Origin: Callorhinus ursinus
Taxonomy: Eukaryota > Chordata > Mammalia > Carnivora > Otariidae
Length of the DNA stretch: 64,000 bases
Assembly (NCBI RefSeq): GCF_003265705.1
Contig: NW_020312902.1
Location: 7,705,795-7,769,794 of the forward strand
Direction of reading: 5' to 3'
Positions 54,975 through 64,000 of this stretch are shown in pieces; positions within the stretch are counted from its first letter, which is position 1, and every line of letters begins with the position of its first letter. A program made the translations under genes and the position numbers. Under the pieces are notes generated by a model. It did not search any database, was not told where the DNA came from, and was given only the letters and a program-made list of their open reading frames with translations.

Positions 54975-55260
54975 CACACAAGCCCTAGACGCCAAAAGAT
55001 AATAAGCAAAGGTTAGTATAGGTATGAAAATAGTAGAAATCACAGATGGGACAAAGGGAAAACAAATAGCGAGGTGGTAGATTTAAACCCCAATCATATG
55101 GATAATTACATTAAATGTAAATAGTCTCAACAGTGCAAGTATGAGGCAGAGGTTGTCAAATTAGATAAAACTAAGAAAGATCTAACTATATACTGAGAAG
55201 TTCGTTTTAAAAGTAAAAACGTGTAAGTTAAAAGGGTGGCAGAAAAATCAAGTTTATTTC
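54975..55260 (+). mobile_element. L1 (left part), ORF2 N-terminal region, plus orientation
   Basis: TATGGATAATTACATTAAAT, GTAAATAGTCTCAACAGTGC, TGTCAAATTAGATAAAACTA and TAACTATATACTGAGAAGTT are from the ORF2 endonuclease/RT-proximal region. It is cut by a SINE. The L1 resumes about 2 kb further along its consensus, so an internal deletion also occurred. Confidence 0.65.
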
Positions 55261-55456
55261 CTTTTATTTAAGATTTATTTATTTGAGAGAGAGAGAGAGT
55301 GGGAGGGGAAGGGGCAGAGGGAGAGAGAAAGTCAAGCAGACTCTGTGCTGAGCACGGACCCTGATGTGGGTGGGGCTCAGTCTCACAACCCTGACATCAG
55401 ACATGAACCAAAACCAAGAGTCGGACACTTAGCCAACTGCGCCACCCTGGCACCCC
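55261..55456 (-). mobile_element. SINEC, minus orientation
   Basis: Starts CTTTTATTTAAGATTTATTT, GA-rich tract, then GAGTCGGACACTTAGCCAAC and the reverse-complement head GCGCCACCCTGGCACCCC. Exact 13-bp target duplication TCAAGTTTATTTC at 55248-55260 and 55457-55469. More diverged than the SINEs at 60.1 and 63.65 kb. Confidence 0.96.
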
Positions 55457-55469
55457 TCAAGTTTATTTC

Positions 55470-57150
55470 TATATGTTCACAGCAAACAATGGGAAATTGA
55501 AATTTTTAAATGCCACTACAATAGCATCAAAGAAAAGAAAGTATTTAGGAATTAAATCTAACAAAATATTTGCAATATCTGTACACTAAAAACTACAAAC
55601 TGTACTATGATAAAGAAGACCTAAATACAGGAATTAGAAGACTCGACATTATGTAGTTGTCATTTCTCAACAAATTAATCCAGAGATTAAATGTCATGCC
55701 AATCACAGTCACATTTTATGTAGTGAATGGCAAGCTAATTCTAAAGTTTATATGGAAATGCAAAGGAGTAAGAATAGACAAAACAATTTTGAAAAAGAAT
55801 AACAAAGTCGGAGGACACCCATTAACATTGCAAGAACTTGGATAGAGTCACAGTAATCAAAACAGTATGGCAACGGCATAAGAATAAACATAAAGATGAA
55901 TAAAACTAAGAGAAGCCAATTGATTTTCAACAAAGATTCCACAGTAATTCAATAAAGAAAGGAAAGTCTTTTCAACAAATGGTACTGGAACTATAGGCAG
56001 ACAGACAGACAGACAGACTCCCAAACTTTATGTCACACCATCTACATAGACAATCAAGAGCTAAAACCACAACATATTTTAAACTGTACCATTTTTTTAA
56101 GAAATCAAGACAAAATTTTATGGCTTTAGATTACTCAAGATTTCCTAAATGGGACAAAAAGCATAATCCATAAAAGAAAGAAATATGATAAACTGGACCT
56201 CCCCAAAATTTATAGCTTCCATTCTTCAAAATACTGTTAAGAATATTAAAAGAACAAGAGCATACCAGGCAAAAATGTTTGAAAAACACATATCTAATAA
56301 AAGACATGGCTACAGAATATACAAAGAACTCTCACAACTCAATAATAAGAAAAAAAGGCAATAAAAATGGGTAAGATATTTGAAGAGTTCACCAAAAAAA
56401 ATAGATACAAATAGTCAATAAGCACATGAAATGATGTTCATAGCACTCACTCAGAGCTGAAATCAAAAGGACTGGTAACACCAACTGTTAATGAGGGTGT
56501 GGAGTAACAGGAATTCTCAGACACTGCTGGGTGGGAATGCAAAGTGGCCACTTTAGAAAACAATTTGGCAATTTCTTATAAAGTTCAACATACACTTACC
56601 ACCCAATCCTGCTACTGAAAATCCTGCTGTTATTTACCTAAGAGGCATGAAAATCTAGGTCTAAACAAAAACCCATATGTAAATGCTCATAGCAGTTTAT
56701 TTATAACAGCTGAAAACCACAAACAACTGTCCTTCAACTAGCAGATGGATCAACAAATTTTACTATATCACTACAGTGGAGTACTAACCAGCAATTAAAA
56801 AAAGAATTACTGATACATGCAACAACATGGATAAAGCTCAAAAACGTGATATGAAATGGTACCAGGCAGACAGAGGTCCATAATGGATGATTCCATGTTT
56901 ATGCTACATTCCACAAAAGGTAAAACAATAGGAACAGAAAATAACCCCTGTGGTTATTGGGTCTCAGAACGTGAAGATGGGACAGACTTCAGCGGGACAC
57001 AGGGAAGAAAAACGTTCTCTATTTTTAGTGTTGTGTTGGCTATATACAAACTGCATACATTCATTAAAACTTATCAAATTGTAAACTTTAAAATAATGAG
57101 TTTTGCTTTATGTAAATTATGCTCCAGTAAACCTGACATTTAAAAAAAGT
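55470..57150 (+). mobile_element. L1 (right part), ORF2 C-terminal half and 3' UTR, plus orientation
   Basis: CAAACAATGGGAAATTGAAA, TTAAATCTAACAAAATATTT, ATTTATATGGAAATGCAAAGG (read as 20 + 1), CAATTGATTTTCAACAAAGA, TCAACAAATGGTACTGGAAC, AAGAACTCTCACAACTCAAT and the 3' end ATGTAAATTATGCTCCAGT. An ORF2 fragment with LILKFIWKCKG and ILKKNNKVGG is readable at 55657-55845; stops and indels elsewhere. (CAGA)n at 55998-56018. Confidence 0.88.
55998..56018 (+). repeat. (CAGA)n short tract
   Basis: Five CAGA units within the L1. Confidence 0.9.
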
Positions 57151-57154
57151 GATG

Positions 57155-57695
57155 GAGCTTGTCAGGCATATTAAATATAAATATCACTTTACTTAACAGT
57201 AAATAAAATGAAAATGAGAAGGGCTTTTTTTTTTTTTTTTTGCCTACCTTGGAACTCTCTTGAACCTTCTCAGTTATGAACCTCTGGGCTAACACTCACC
57301 TTTGGGCAAAGGAGTTTGCTGCCCGCAGAAACCTTTCTGCTCTGCCTCCCAAAAGAGGCTCCAAAGATCCATATTTCTCTAAATGCCACTGCTAGTCTAC
57401 AGAGTAATGCAGTAACTAAATAAATCACCAGCACATAAACTGAAATGCCCCCTTTGAAAGAGAGACTGATATTTAAAAAGAGAGAAAAGAAAAAAAAAAT
57501 GTATGTCACAAAAAAAGTGTACAGAACTTACGTAGCAACTGAACCATAAGCGAATGCTACCAGAGAACAACTAGACTGTTCTACCCAGCCCCTCACCCCG
57601 CCTCTCAATTCACTGCAAATGAGAAGATGCCCACCATGTTGAGGGTGGGGATGATGATGGGGATGTTGACAACAGGGAGAGCACAGTTCCAGCAC
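57155..57695. other. Single-copy stretch
   Basis: T-run at 57225-57241 and GATG-like repeats near 57645-57670. No recognised gene. Confidence 0.4.
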
Positions 57696-57699
57696 ACCA

Positions 57700-58512
57700 T
57701 AAGCTTTCACTGTGACTTTGATGTATAGTCTCATTCAGACGGCAAGACAACCCTATGCGTAAGCACTTTAATCATCCCGCTTCACGGAGGAGGTGAATGA
57801 AGCACAAAGATGTTGACTAACTTGCTCAAGTTCACACAGCTCCTAAACAACAGGGTTGGTGTGAGAGTTGATTTTATAAATCAACTTGACCGGGCCATCG
57901 GCTGCCCTGATATTTGGTCAAATGTTATTCTGTGTGCATCTATGAGGGTGTTTCTGGATGAGATTAACACTTGAGTCGGTACAGAGTAAATAAAGCAAGT
58001 TGCCCTCCCAAAAGGTGGGTGGGCCTCAGTCTATCAACTGAAGACCTGGATAGAACAAAAAACCTAAGTAAGAGCAAACTTCTCCTGTGTGACTGTCTGA
58101 GCTGGGCTATTTCGTTTTTTTCAGCCTTCAGACTCAGACTGAAACTTTGGCTCTTCTTGGATCCCAAGCCTACCAGCTTCCAGACCAGAACGTCCATCAT
58201 TGGCTCTCCTATGTCTCCAGCTTGCTGACTGCAGATCTTGAGACTTCTCAGCCTCCATAATTATGTGAGTCAGCCCCCAATATGGTGATTTATTAGAAGG
58301 AACTGACACAATTAGAAGGACTTAACCCACATGATTGTGGAGGCCAAGAAGTTCCAAGATACATAGGAAGGTAGGTAGATAAATAGATGATAAACAAACA
58401 GACAGCCTATTGGTTCTGTTTCTCTGGAGAACTCTGACTAGTATAACTGGGCTTTGAATCCGTGTATCTCTGACTCCAAAGCAAGAACTCTTAATAATGT
58501 TAACTATTCTTA
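57700..58512 (+). mobile_element. MIR, plus orientation, split by another repeat
   Basis: Left part 57700-57862: CAAGACAACCCTATGCGTAA, CACTTTAATCATCCCGCTTC, TGCTCAAGTTCACACAGCTC. Right part 58446-58512: TGGGCTTTGAATCCGTGTAT, CTCTGACTCCAAAGCAAGAA. The two join into one MIR once 57863-58445 is removed. Confidence 0.85.
57863..58445 (+). mobile_element. Old mammalian repeat inserted in a MIR, family not named
   Basis: TATAAATCAACTTGACCGGG, TTTGGTCAAATGTTATTCTG, TGGGTGGGCCTCAGTCTATC, a GATA-like run near 58370-58392, and the end TTGGTTCTGTTTCTCTGGAG followed by ACTCTGACTAGTATA. A common pan-mammalian pattern; I do not recall its formal name. The open frames at 57.96-58.31 kb fall in it. Confidence 0.6.
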
Positions 58513-58514
58513 AG

Positions 58515-59330
58515 ACACACCATATCAATGAAAAATCAGTTTGCTTTCCTAAAAGTTGAACACCTTCTGCAAGTTCTAGGATGTCTAGAGTTTTATTGTT
58601 ATCTTACATCTATTATTTTCCACTGCTTCTAAAACTCAAACATAAAATCCTCTGATCCTACTTGGCTGCCCTCAATTCCATGTTGGGACTCACAATTTCT
58701 CACCCATTTGTAATCACTGCAAAGTTCTCCCTGGGTCCCAAACCCTGAAAGAAATGAGGGCCTCTAGGTTAATTGGAAATTTTTGTCAAAGCAAGCACAT
58801 AATAGGAAATCAAATACTGAGACAAGGAGGCAAGTGATTAAGATCTAGGACAATAAAATTATAAAAGAACTAGAACAACAACTCCCATTTAGCCATCTCC
58901 AAGCTCTATGATCTATAATCATACCCATCAATCTCCATCCTTACCATCAAGATACACATGAGGACAGGAGAAGAGCAGGGATTAGAAAATGTTCAGGAAA
59001 TGACCCAGGAGGAAAGCTCAGTTTACCACCTGGGTCTCGGATCATGAAACATTTTCATCTCAGCCAGATCCTCTCACCGTGGTTCCTCCAGCTGAAGAGG
59101 CCCCTCAGCTTTCAATGGTGGGAATCTATTATTCATGAATATACCCAGCCCTTCCGAGAGGGCCTATTTCTGGACACTCGCATTCCTTAGGTCGTATGCT
59201 CACTATTGATTGGATAATACTGCACCTGCTTTAAAATACCTCGAGAGAGCAACTGAATCTATACAGTGCTTTACAGTTCACACTTCTGTATGCTCTCACT
59301 GCTTCTTTTCTATGGCTGATGTGACCAGTT
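58515..59330. other. Single-copy stretch
   Basis: No recognised element. Confidence 0.4.
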
Positions 59331-59334
59331 CTGG

Positions 59335-59582
59335 CCAATAAATTATAAACATAAATGATGTGCCATTTCCAGGCCAGAGCATTATTTGCTGGGCAGGATG
59401 CTCCAAAGCTCTCCTTCCCTCCACTAGGAAAACTGCAGGGTTTTTGATGGGCTATTCCATCAGCCTGAGTCTCAAGAAACATGGAACCAAGTTCCCAGAA
59501 GTTACATGCAATGTGTGTTGGTACAGCCACTAAGATTTGGGGGGTTGTTATTACAGCAAAAAAAGAGTCTATCTTAAATGGT
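59335..59582 (+). mobile_element. Possible MaLR/MLT-type LTR remnant
   Basis: CCAGTTCTGGCCAATAAATT, TTCCATCAGCCTGAGTCTCA and the end CAGCCACTAAGATTTGGGGG with GTTGTTATTACAGCA resemble the terminal part of MaLR LTRs (AAGCCACTAAGTTTTGGGG-type end). Confidence 0.5.
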
Positions 59583-59584
59583 AC

Positions 59585-60090
59585 AAGTAGTTACAACTAC
59601 TTGTTTTATGCCTCAAAGGGTATATTCAGAAATTAAATTAGCTAATCTATATTGACTTTCTGAACCATCCATGAGTTGTAGAGATGGTCACATCCCTGGT
59701 ATTTCCAGTCTGAAGTACCGTAGCATGAGAATCCATCCTGATTCCTCTACCATTATCATGGGTAGCACACTCACCCATACACACACACACACACACACAC
59801 ACAATACCATTTGATGGTACCAGCTTAGCAAGGGCCTGGCAACCCAGTACCTTCCTTGTTACATTGGTTGAGAGTCACTTCATAGAGCTACAGAAGGGAT
59901 CTCACATAAAAGGAGTGGCCACCTGTTTTACAACTATGTGGCTAAAAAGATGGGGTGTGGACTGCTGAATCAGATAATGCAGACAAATTGTGGGAGGACT
60001 AAGAGGAGCCCTGAAGTTCGGAACAGAGACAGGACTACAGCTGTGGAGCCTTGAACAAATTTCTAATCGGGAAAATCATCAGTAGTCCCA
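59585..60090. other. Single-copy stretch
   Basis: Contains only a (CA)n. No recognised gene. Confidence 0.4.
59779..59803 (+). repeat. (AC)12 microsatellite
   Basis: Uninterrupted AC tract, 25 bp. Confidence 0.95.
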
Positions 60091-60094
60091 GACC

Positions 60095-60455
60095 AGGGTG
60101 GCTGTCAGAACCCCTAGCTAAAGCTGGTTAAAATGCAGATGCCTGGAGGCGCCTGGGTGGGTCAGTCATTAAGCATCTGCCTTAGGCTCAGGTCATGGTC
60201 CCACGGTCCTGGGATTGAGCCCTGCATCTGGCTCCCTGCTCAGTGGGAAGCCTGCTTCTCCCTCTCCCACTCCCCCTGCTCGTGTTCCCTCTCTCCCTGT
60301 GTCTCTCTCTGCCAAATAAATAAATAAAATCCTTAAAAAAAAAAATGCAGATGCCTGGACCGCATCCCTGATGTCTGGAATCTGGATCTCTAGGAATACG
60401 CACAGGGAATATAACACGTTCACGAGCCTGCAGGAGATTCTGATGATTGACCTAT
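60095..60455 (+). mobile_element. MER5A-type hAT element, split by a SINE
   Basis: Left piece to 60147: CTAGCTAAAGCTGGTTAAAA. Right piece from 60343: TGCAGATGCCTGGACCGCAT, CTGATGTCTGGAATCTGGAT, CCTGCAGGAGATTCTGATGA. Continuous MER5A once the SINE is removed. Confidence 0.75.
60148..60342 (+). mobile_element. SINEC, plus orientation, exact target duplication
   Basis: Head GGCGCCTGGGTGGGTCAGTC, then ATTAAGCATCTGCCTTAGG, GGGATTGAGCCCTGCATCTG, AGTGGGAAGCCTGCTTCTCC, CT-tract, CCAAATAAATAAATAAAATC and A-run. Exact 17-bp duplication AAATGCAGATGCCTGGA at 60131-60147 and 60343-60359. Confidence 0.98.
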
Positions 60456-60459
60456 AGAT

Positions 60460-60780
60460 TAGGGGAACTATGAACCCCTTTCTGATTGTACAACCTCATA
60501 GTCTATAAGCAAAGCCAGAATATAAGGAAATCAGTCTTCCCAGATATGAAAACAGGTGCTAGTCTGTGCTCAGATGAATCTGTACTCACTAGATGAACTA
60601 ATGAGAGGCTATGATAATGAATAGCAAAATCTTCGGAGACAGTAAATAAAAGGGCCTCTTTTCAGGGTTAGATATGAGGATGAACTTCTTGGCAACGAAG
60701 ATGGCCTAGCAGAAACTAAGTTAGGCTGCATGTGGTAAGGGCCCACATTCCCTCCATTAGCCATATTCTGTATGTCTAGG
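60460..60780. other. Single-copy stretch
   Basis: About 320 bp between a MER5A and the fossil hAT element; nothing recognised. Confidence 0.4.
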
Positions 60781-61137
60781 CAGGGCCAGCTTCAAGTATG
60801 TATGACTTGTGCAGGCAGAGAGGGACTCTCTCGGAAGGAGCCCAGGCTTGGTTTATGCTCTACTGTTGCTGTCTTGAAATATTTAATAATTTTGTCTCTC
60901 AATGTGGGTTATATAAGTGAAGTCTAATGAGACAATGGAGCATGCATATGAGCAGAGAGGACTCACAGGCAACAATAATACACACAGGCTCAGGCCTTTG
61001 TGTACGGCAGGCTGGGATAGCCGGCACCGGAACCTGAGCCCAGATGGGTGGCAGCAATGGCCATGGGGTGGGGCGGGGGGTGGTGGTGCCTGTCAGCGTC
61101 TGGAGCCCATCCGTGTTACATCTGCATAAATATGAAC

Positions 61138-61164
61138 TCTCTGTCCTGGAAGCCAGGACAGAGA
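61138..61164. other. Perfect 12-bp inverted repeat with 3-nt loop
   Basis: TCTCTGTCCTGG, loop AAG, CCAGGACAGAGA, inside the fossil hAT element. Confidence 0.85.
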
Positions 61165-61435
61165 CTGCTGGTGCTCAGGCAGTAAACTCTGTCAGTAAAT
61201 TACTACGAAAGAAAAATGTGCACAGGAACTTTGCAATATAGCATATCCAGGAGTTATGAAGGTTCTTCAAAGAGTTTAGAATCTACAGTTTTGAAAACCA
61301 CTGCAAAAAAGCAGAGCAAATATCCACAGGCTTAGAACTAGAAACTGAATTTAAAGGTTGCCACACTGAATAGAAAAGAGCACCATTTTCATAACGAAGT
61401 TTTAAGTGAACCACTTATTAGCCAGAAAAACGATT

Positions 61436-61535
61436 CTTTTATAAGTAATCTCTTTACCTAACATGGGGCTCGAACCTACAACCCCAAGATCAAGAGTCAT
61501 ATGCTCCACCAACTAAGCTAGTCAGGTGCCCTAAG
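61436..61535 (-). mobile_element. Old carnivore tRNA-derived SINE with readable A and B boxes
   Basis: On the minus strand: GGGCACCTGACTAGCTTAGT, then the A box TAGCTTAGTTGG (plus 61509-61520), GACTCTTGATCTTGGGGTTG, the B box GGTTCGAGCCC (plus 61466-61476) and a GTAAAGAGATTACTT tail. Same old form as the copy at 3.17 kb. It is inserted in the fossil hAT element. Confidence 0.88.
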
Positions 61536-62344
61536 AAAGACCATTTTTAAATTAATTTTTCCTTGTATGAAGAAAACACATTGAACTACATAAATAAACA
61601 TTTTGCATTATATACAAATCGTGAAGGTACTTTCAGCTGCCCACAGGACCCCTACAGTTTACAGGAAATGTCAGAGAAAACATTAAAATGCTCTTATGTA
61701 AATTGAAATTTTAAAATTAAATTCAAACTTACGCAAGACTGATCTGTATGAAGAGTTAAATCTTTTTAGAAAAATTGTTAAGCAAGAATCATTAGCTCTA
61801 GACATCCTAAAGTCTGTATTCCAAAATAATTTTTTAGAAATTTATCCTAAAGCTGTTATACCCAAAAGATACTCTTAAACTCCTATAACAACTCCAGTAA
61901 CCCCAATAACTCAGCAGAAAAATTCTTCTCAAAGTTAAAACTTATCAAACATTATTTGTGATATTGTACTTGCAAAAGAGATTGCTTTCAATCACATCAA
62001 TTGAAAATGAAATTGCTAAGATTATAAATTTTGATCATCTCAAAAATGAATTAGCAAAAAAGAGAGCCAGAAAAATCTTACAGCCAATCAAGAGATTACA
62101 CTGATAAAGTATTTTTATTATAGTATATAAAATTACGACCATAAACGTATTTTTTACTATTTATCATTTTTGTTTTTCCTGTACCACAATTACACCATTG
62201 GTGTATAAGTAGTATTTTTATATAAGTAGTAAAATATTTTTAAAGCAAAAGGTTTATAATTTAATACCTTTAACTGTACTTTTTTGAAAAAGCAGCCCCA
62301 CATTTTCAATTTGCCCCTGGCCCTAACTGTCATGTCCTGCTTGA

Positions 62345-63633
62345 GGGGTAACTATACTGAGGCTTTGCTGGAAACTTCAGCGTAGGTCTGAGATCCCCAT
62401 CTTGCCCAAGATTTTTAGTGATTTTATCAAGTATAAGAGAGTCCAGTGTATCCTATAACCCAGACGCCAGGAGCATTATAGCAGCTACATTCTTAATGTC
62501 TACATTCTTAGGAGTTCTAGGACATCCTTGACTTTGTGTTTCTCCTTTTGGACTTAGGCCCTCATCTCCTGAAACAGAAGGAACTATATTTCAAGCTTTC
62601 ACCCAATGATTCATGAGTGCAACATCTTTAAATAAAAACAGGGCAGGGAGGGAAGAGAGCATCAGACTTCTTTGAATTTGGGCCAGTGTTTCCAAATGCA
62701 AAATACTCAACAGCCAATTTCCCCTGGCTTTGTAGATAAACAACAAGATGACCTTTTATGTCAGAAAGGAGCAATGAAATTTCCATTTCCTTGTGGAATG
62801 TTGGGGTTGGAACCAACTTTTTCTGTGTTTCTTCTCAAGATAACAACCCACAAAATGCCCCCAATAAATGCAAATTATGGGATTCTGTGGCCAATTCAGA
62901 TGTTCAAACAAATGATCTTGCCTCCTTTCCAAATATTACAAACACATCTTTAGTAACTTTTCCATGCAGGAGTGGAAATCTCCCCTTTCCCTGTAATGTT
63001 GCATCCTCAGGCTCCTGGGAAACAATGCTCTGTCCAGTAACCGGGTACTGTGAAAGCACAGCATGTCCCCCCACTCTCCTTCCAGTCATTTCAGAATGAA
63101 CTGAGACCATTTCCCTGAATCCCTTTGGGGACGGCCTGGGGTTGGGGAGGGGGTGCGGTGAGCCATTCCCCCAGTGGAAAAAAAATGAAGCCAATAAAGC
63201 CATCATCCATTCTCTACAGAACTTTTCATCCATTTTCTCTTTTTTCACTATTCCCAAAGTTCCCTAGGAATAAAATCATGTTTCCCAGGCCCCACCAGTC
63301 TGGAGATAAAACCAGGATGGCTGTAAGAGTCATGTTCCCAGCCTCCTTTAAGAAATATGCTGCCCCTGCTGACTCTAACATTCAGGGTTTTCTGATTATT
63401 CTTTTTACAAGGTTGCCTTAAATAACAACTCTTCAGAGTGAACTGAAAATAGAACTTGAGTTACAAAATTTTGGTTTACATGCAATCTTCCAAGACTGGG
63501 TCAGTACATGCTAGGAGGTCCACTCAATGATCACTTTGCTTTTAAACTCCCACAAAATAATTAGTTCAATAATACGATATCGAGAAAAAAATACTTTTTG
63601 AAACCTTTTTGTGCTTCTGTTGAATTTGCCTTT
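62345..63633. other. Single-copy stretch (about 1.3 kb)
   Basis: No recognised repeat. Overlapping frames of 93-117 codons at 62.67-63.42 kb, on both strands, have no family resemblance. Confidence 0.4.
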
Positions 63634-63650
63634 AAAATAGCCCTGCTATA

Positions 63651-63849
63651 GGGGCGCCTGGGTGGCTCAGTCATTAAGCATCTGCCTTCAGCTCAGGTCA
63701 TGATCCCAGGGTCCTGGGATCGAGCCCCACATCGGGCTCCCTGTTCAGCGGGAAGCCTGCTTCTCCCTCTCCCAATACCCCTGCTTGTGTTCCCTCTCTC
63801 GCTGTCTCTCTCTGTCAAAAAATAAATGAAATCTTTAAAAAAATAAAAT
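63651..63849 (+). mobile_element. SINEC, plus orientation, exact target duplication
   Basis: Head GGGGCGCCTGGGTGGCTCAG, then TCATTAAGCATCTGCCTTCA, GGGATCGAGCCCCACATCGG, AGCGGGAAGCCTGCTTCTCC, CT-tract, AATAAATGAAATCTTT and an A-rich tail. Exact 17-bp duplication AAAATAGCCCTGCTATA at 63634-63650 and 63850-63866. The least diverged SINE in the window, with A and B boxes intact. Confidence 0.98.
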
Positions 63850-64000
63850 AAAATAGCCCTGCTATAAAAGCTCTTTATCAGAGTTGAAAACATGAGGAAG
63901 CTCTCTACCAAACCATCCAATGGGGGAGAGAAAGAGACAGAGGAGGGAGAAGATCTCAACCCTGACCTTGAGAATATGAGAAGAAATGGATAAAAGTGGA

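Larger units (their letters stand above)
60781..62339 (+). mobile_element. Fossil hAT (Tip100-like) DNA transposon with transposase remnants
   Basis: Left end CAGGGCCAGCTTCAAGTATG, followed by CCCAGGCTTGGTTTATGCTC and TCTTGAAATATTTAATAATT. The right end contains CCCCACATTTTCAATTTGCC and TGTCATGTCCTG. Internally, two blocks of the hAT C-terminal dimerisation domain are readable: AEKFFSKLKLIKHYL (61914-61958, then a TGA) and, in another frame, SIENEIAK to KKRARKI (61997-62077). TTPVT precedes the first block, as is usual for the family. Inactive: frameshifts, stops, and a SINE inserted. No clear 8-bp target duplication. The transposase would have cut and pasted the element; nothing functional remains. 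Confidence 0.65.

Noticed and set aside
55657..55845. Possible small gene with an intact 62-codon frame
   Set aside because: Its peptide is the L1 ORF2 region around LILKFIWKCKG, part of a decayed L1.

Overview
The window reads as ordinary non-coding nuclear DNA of a carnivore mammal, most likely a caniform of the arctoid type (bear, mustelid or seal group). The best clues are five tRNA-derived carnivore SINEs (SINEC / CAN-SINE type). They start with the GGGCGCCTGGGTGGCTCAG-like head and end in a CT-rich stretch plus an AATAAAATCTT tail. Several carnivore-type L1 3' ends also carry the GGAGCACTGGGTG 3'-UTR signature. The SINE tails lack the CATGAATAAATAAA form I associate with domestic dog, so I lean to arctoid; this is memory-based recognition, not an alignment. 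I found no convincing protein-coding gene, no structural RNA gene, no CRISPR array and nothing prokaryotic. The long open frames are chance frames, repeat-derived frames (L1 ORF2, minisatellite, GGAT repeats), or unsupported.

Layout. 0-8.4 kb: single-copy DNA with MIR and L2 fragments, one old tRNA-SINE, a (CA)n and two unnamed old repeats. 8.4-16.1 kb: a dense LINE-1 graveyard (several L1M 3' ends, an MLT1-type LTR, and a tandem pair of carnivore L1 3' ends in one target-site duplication), closed by a SINE at 14.85 kb. 16.3 kb: a 19-bp minisatellite. 17-20.2 kb: MIR and L2 fragments and an unnamed old repeat. 20.7-23.5 kb: an old plus-strand L1 split by a 2-kb minus-strand composite insertion that carries about 595 bp of non-L1 sequence. 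24.4-25.3 kb: a carnivore L1 with target-site duplication. 26-33 kb: mostly single-copy with MIR and L2. 33.46-34.16 kb: a recent minus-strand L1 with a 17-bp target duplication. 34.2-35.5 kb: a long antisense L2. 36-54 kb: single-copy DNA peppered with MIR, L2 and MER5A, plus a 41-bp short-range duplication at 45.45/46.45 kb. 54.3-57.2 kb: MER2 and a long decayed L1 with a SINE inside it. 57.7-60.5 kb: nested old repeats. 60.8-62.3 kb: a fossil hAT-type DNA transposon with recognisable transposase remnants. 63.65 kb: a recent SINE.

No set of genes acts together here; the window looks like an intergenic region or a very large intron. The most interesting items are (i) the 41-bp templated insertion with a 9-bp target duplication, (ii) the composite L1 insertion carrying passenger DNA, (iii) the fossil hAT element, and (iv) a few isolated sequences with good splice signals or protein-binding motifs, which are only candidates. 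Repeat boundaries are by eye (about 10-30 bp uncertainty). Subfamily names are given only where I recognise them.
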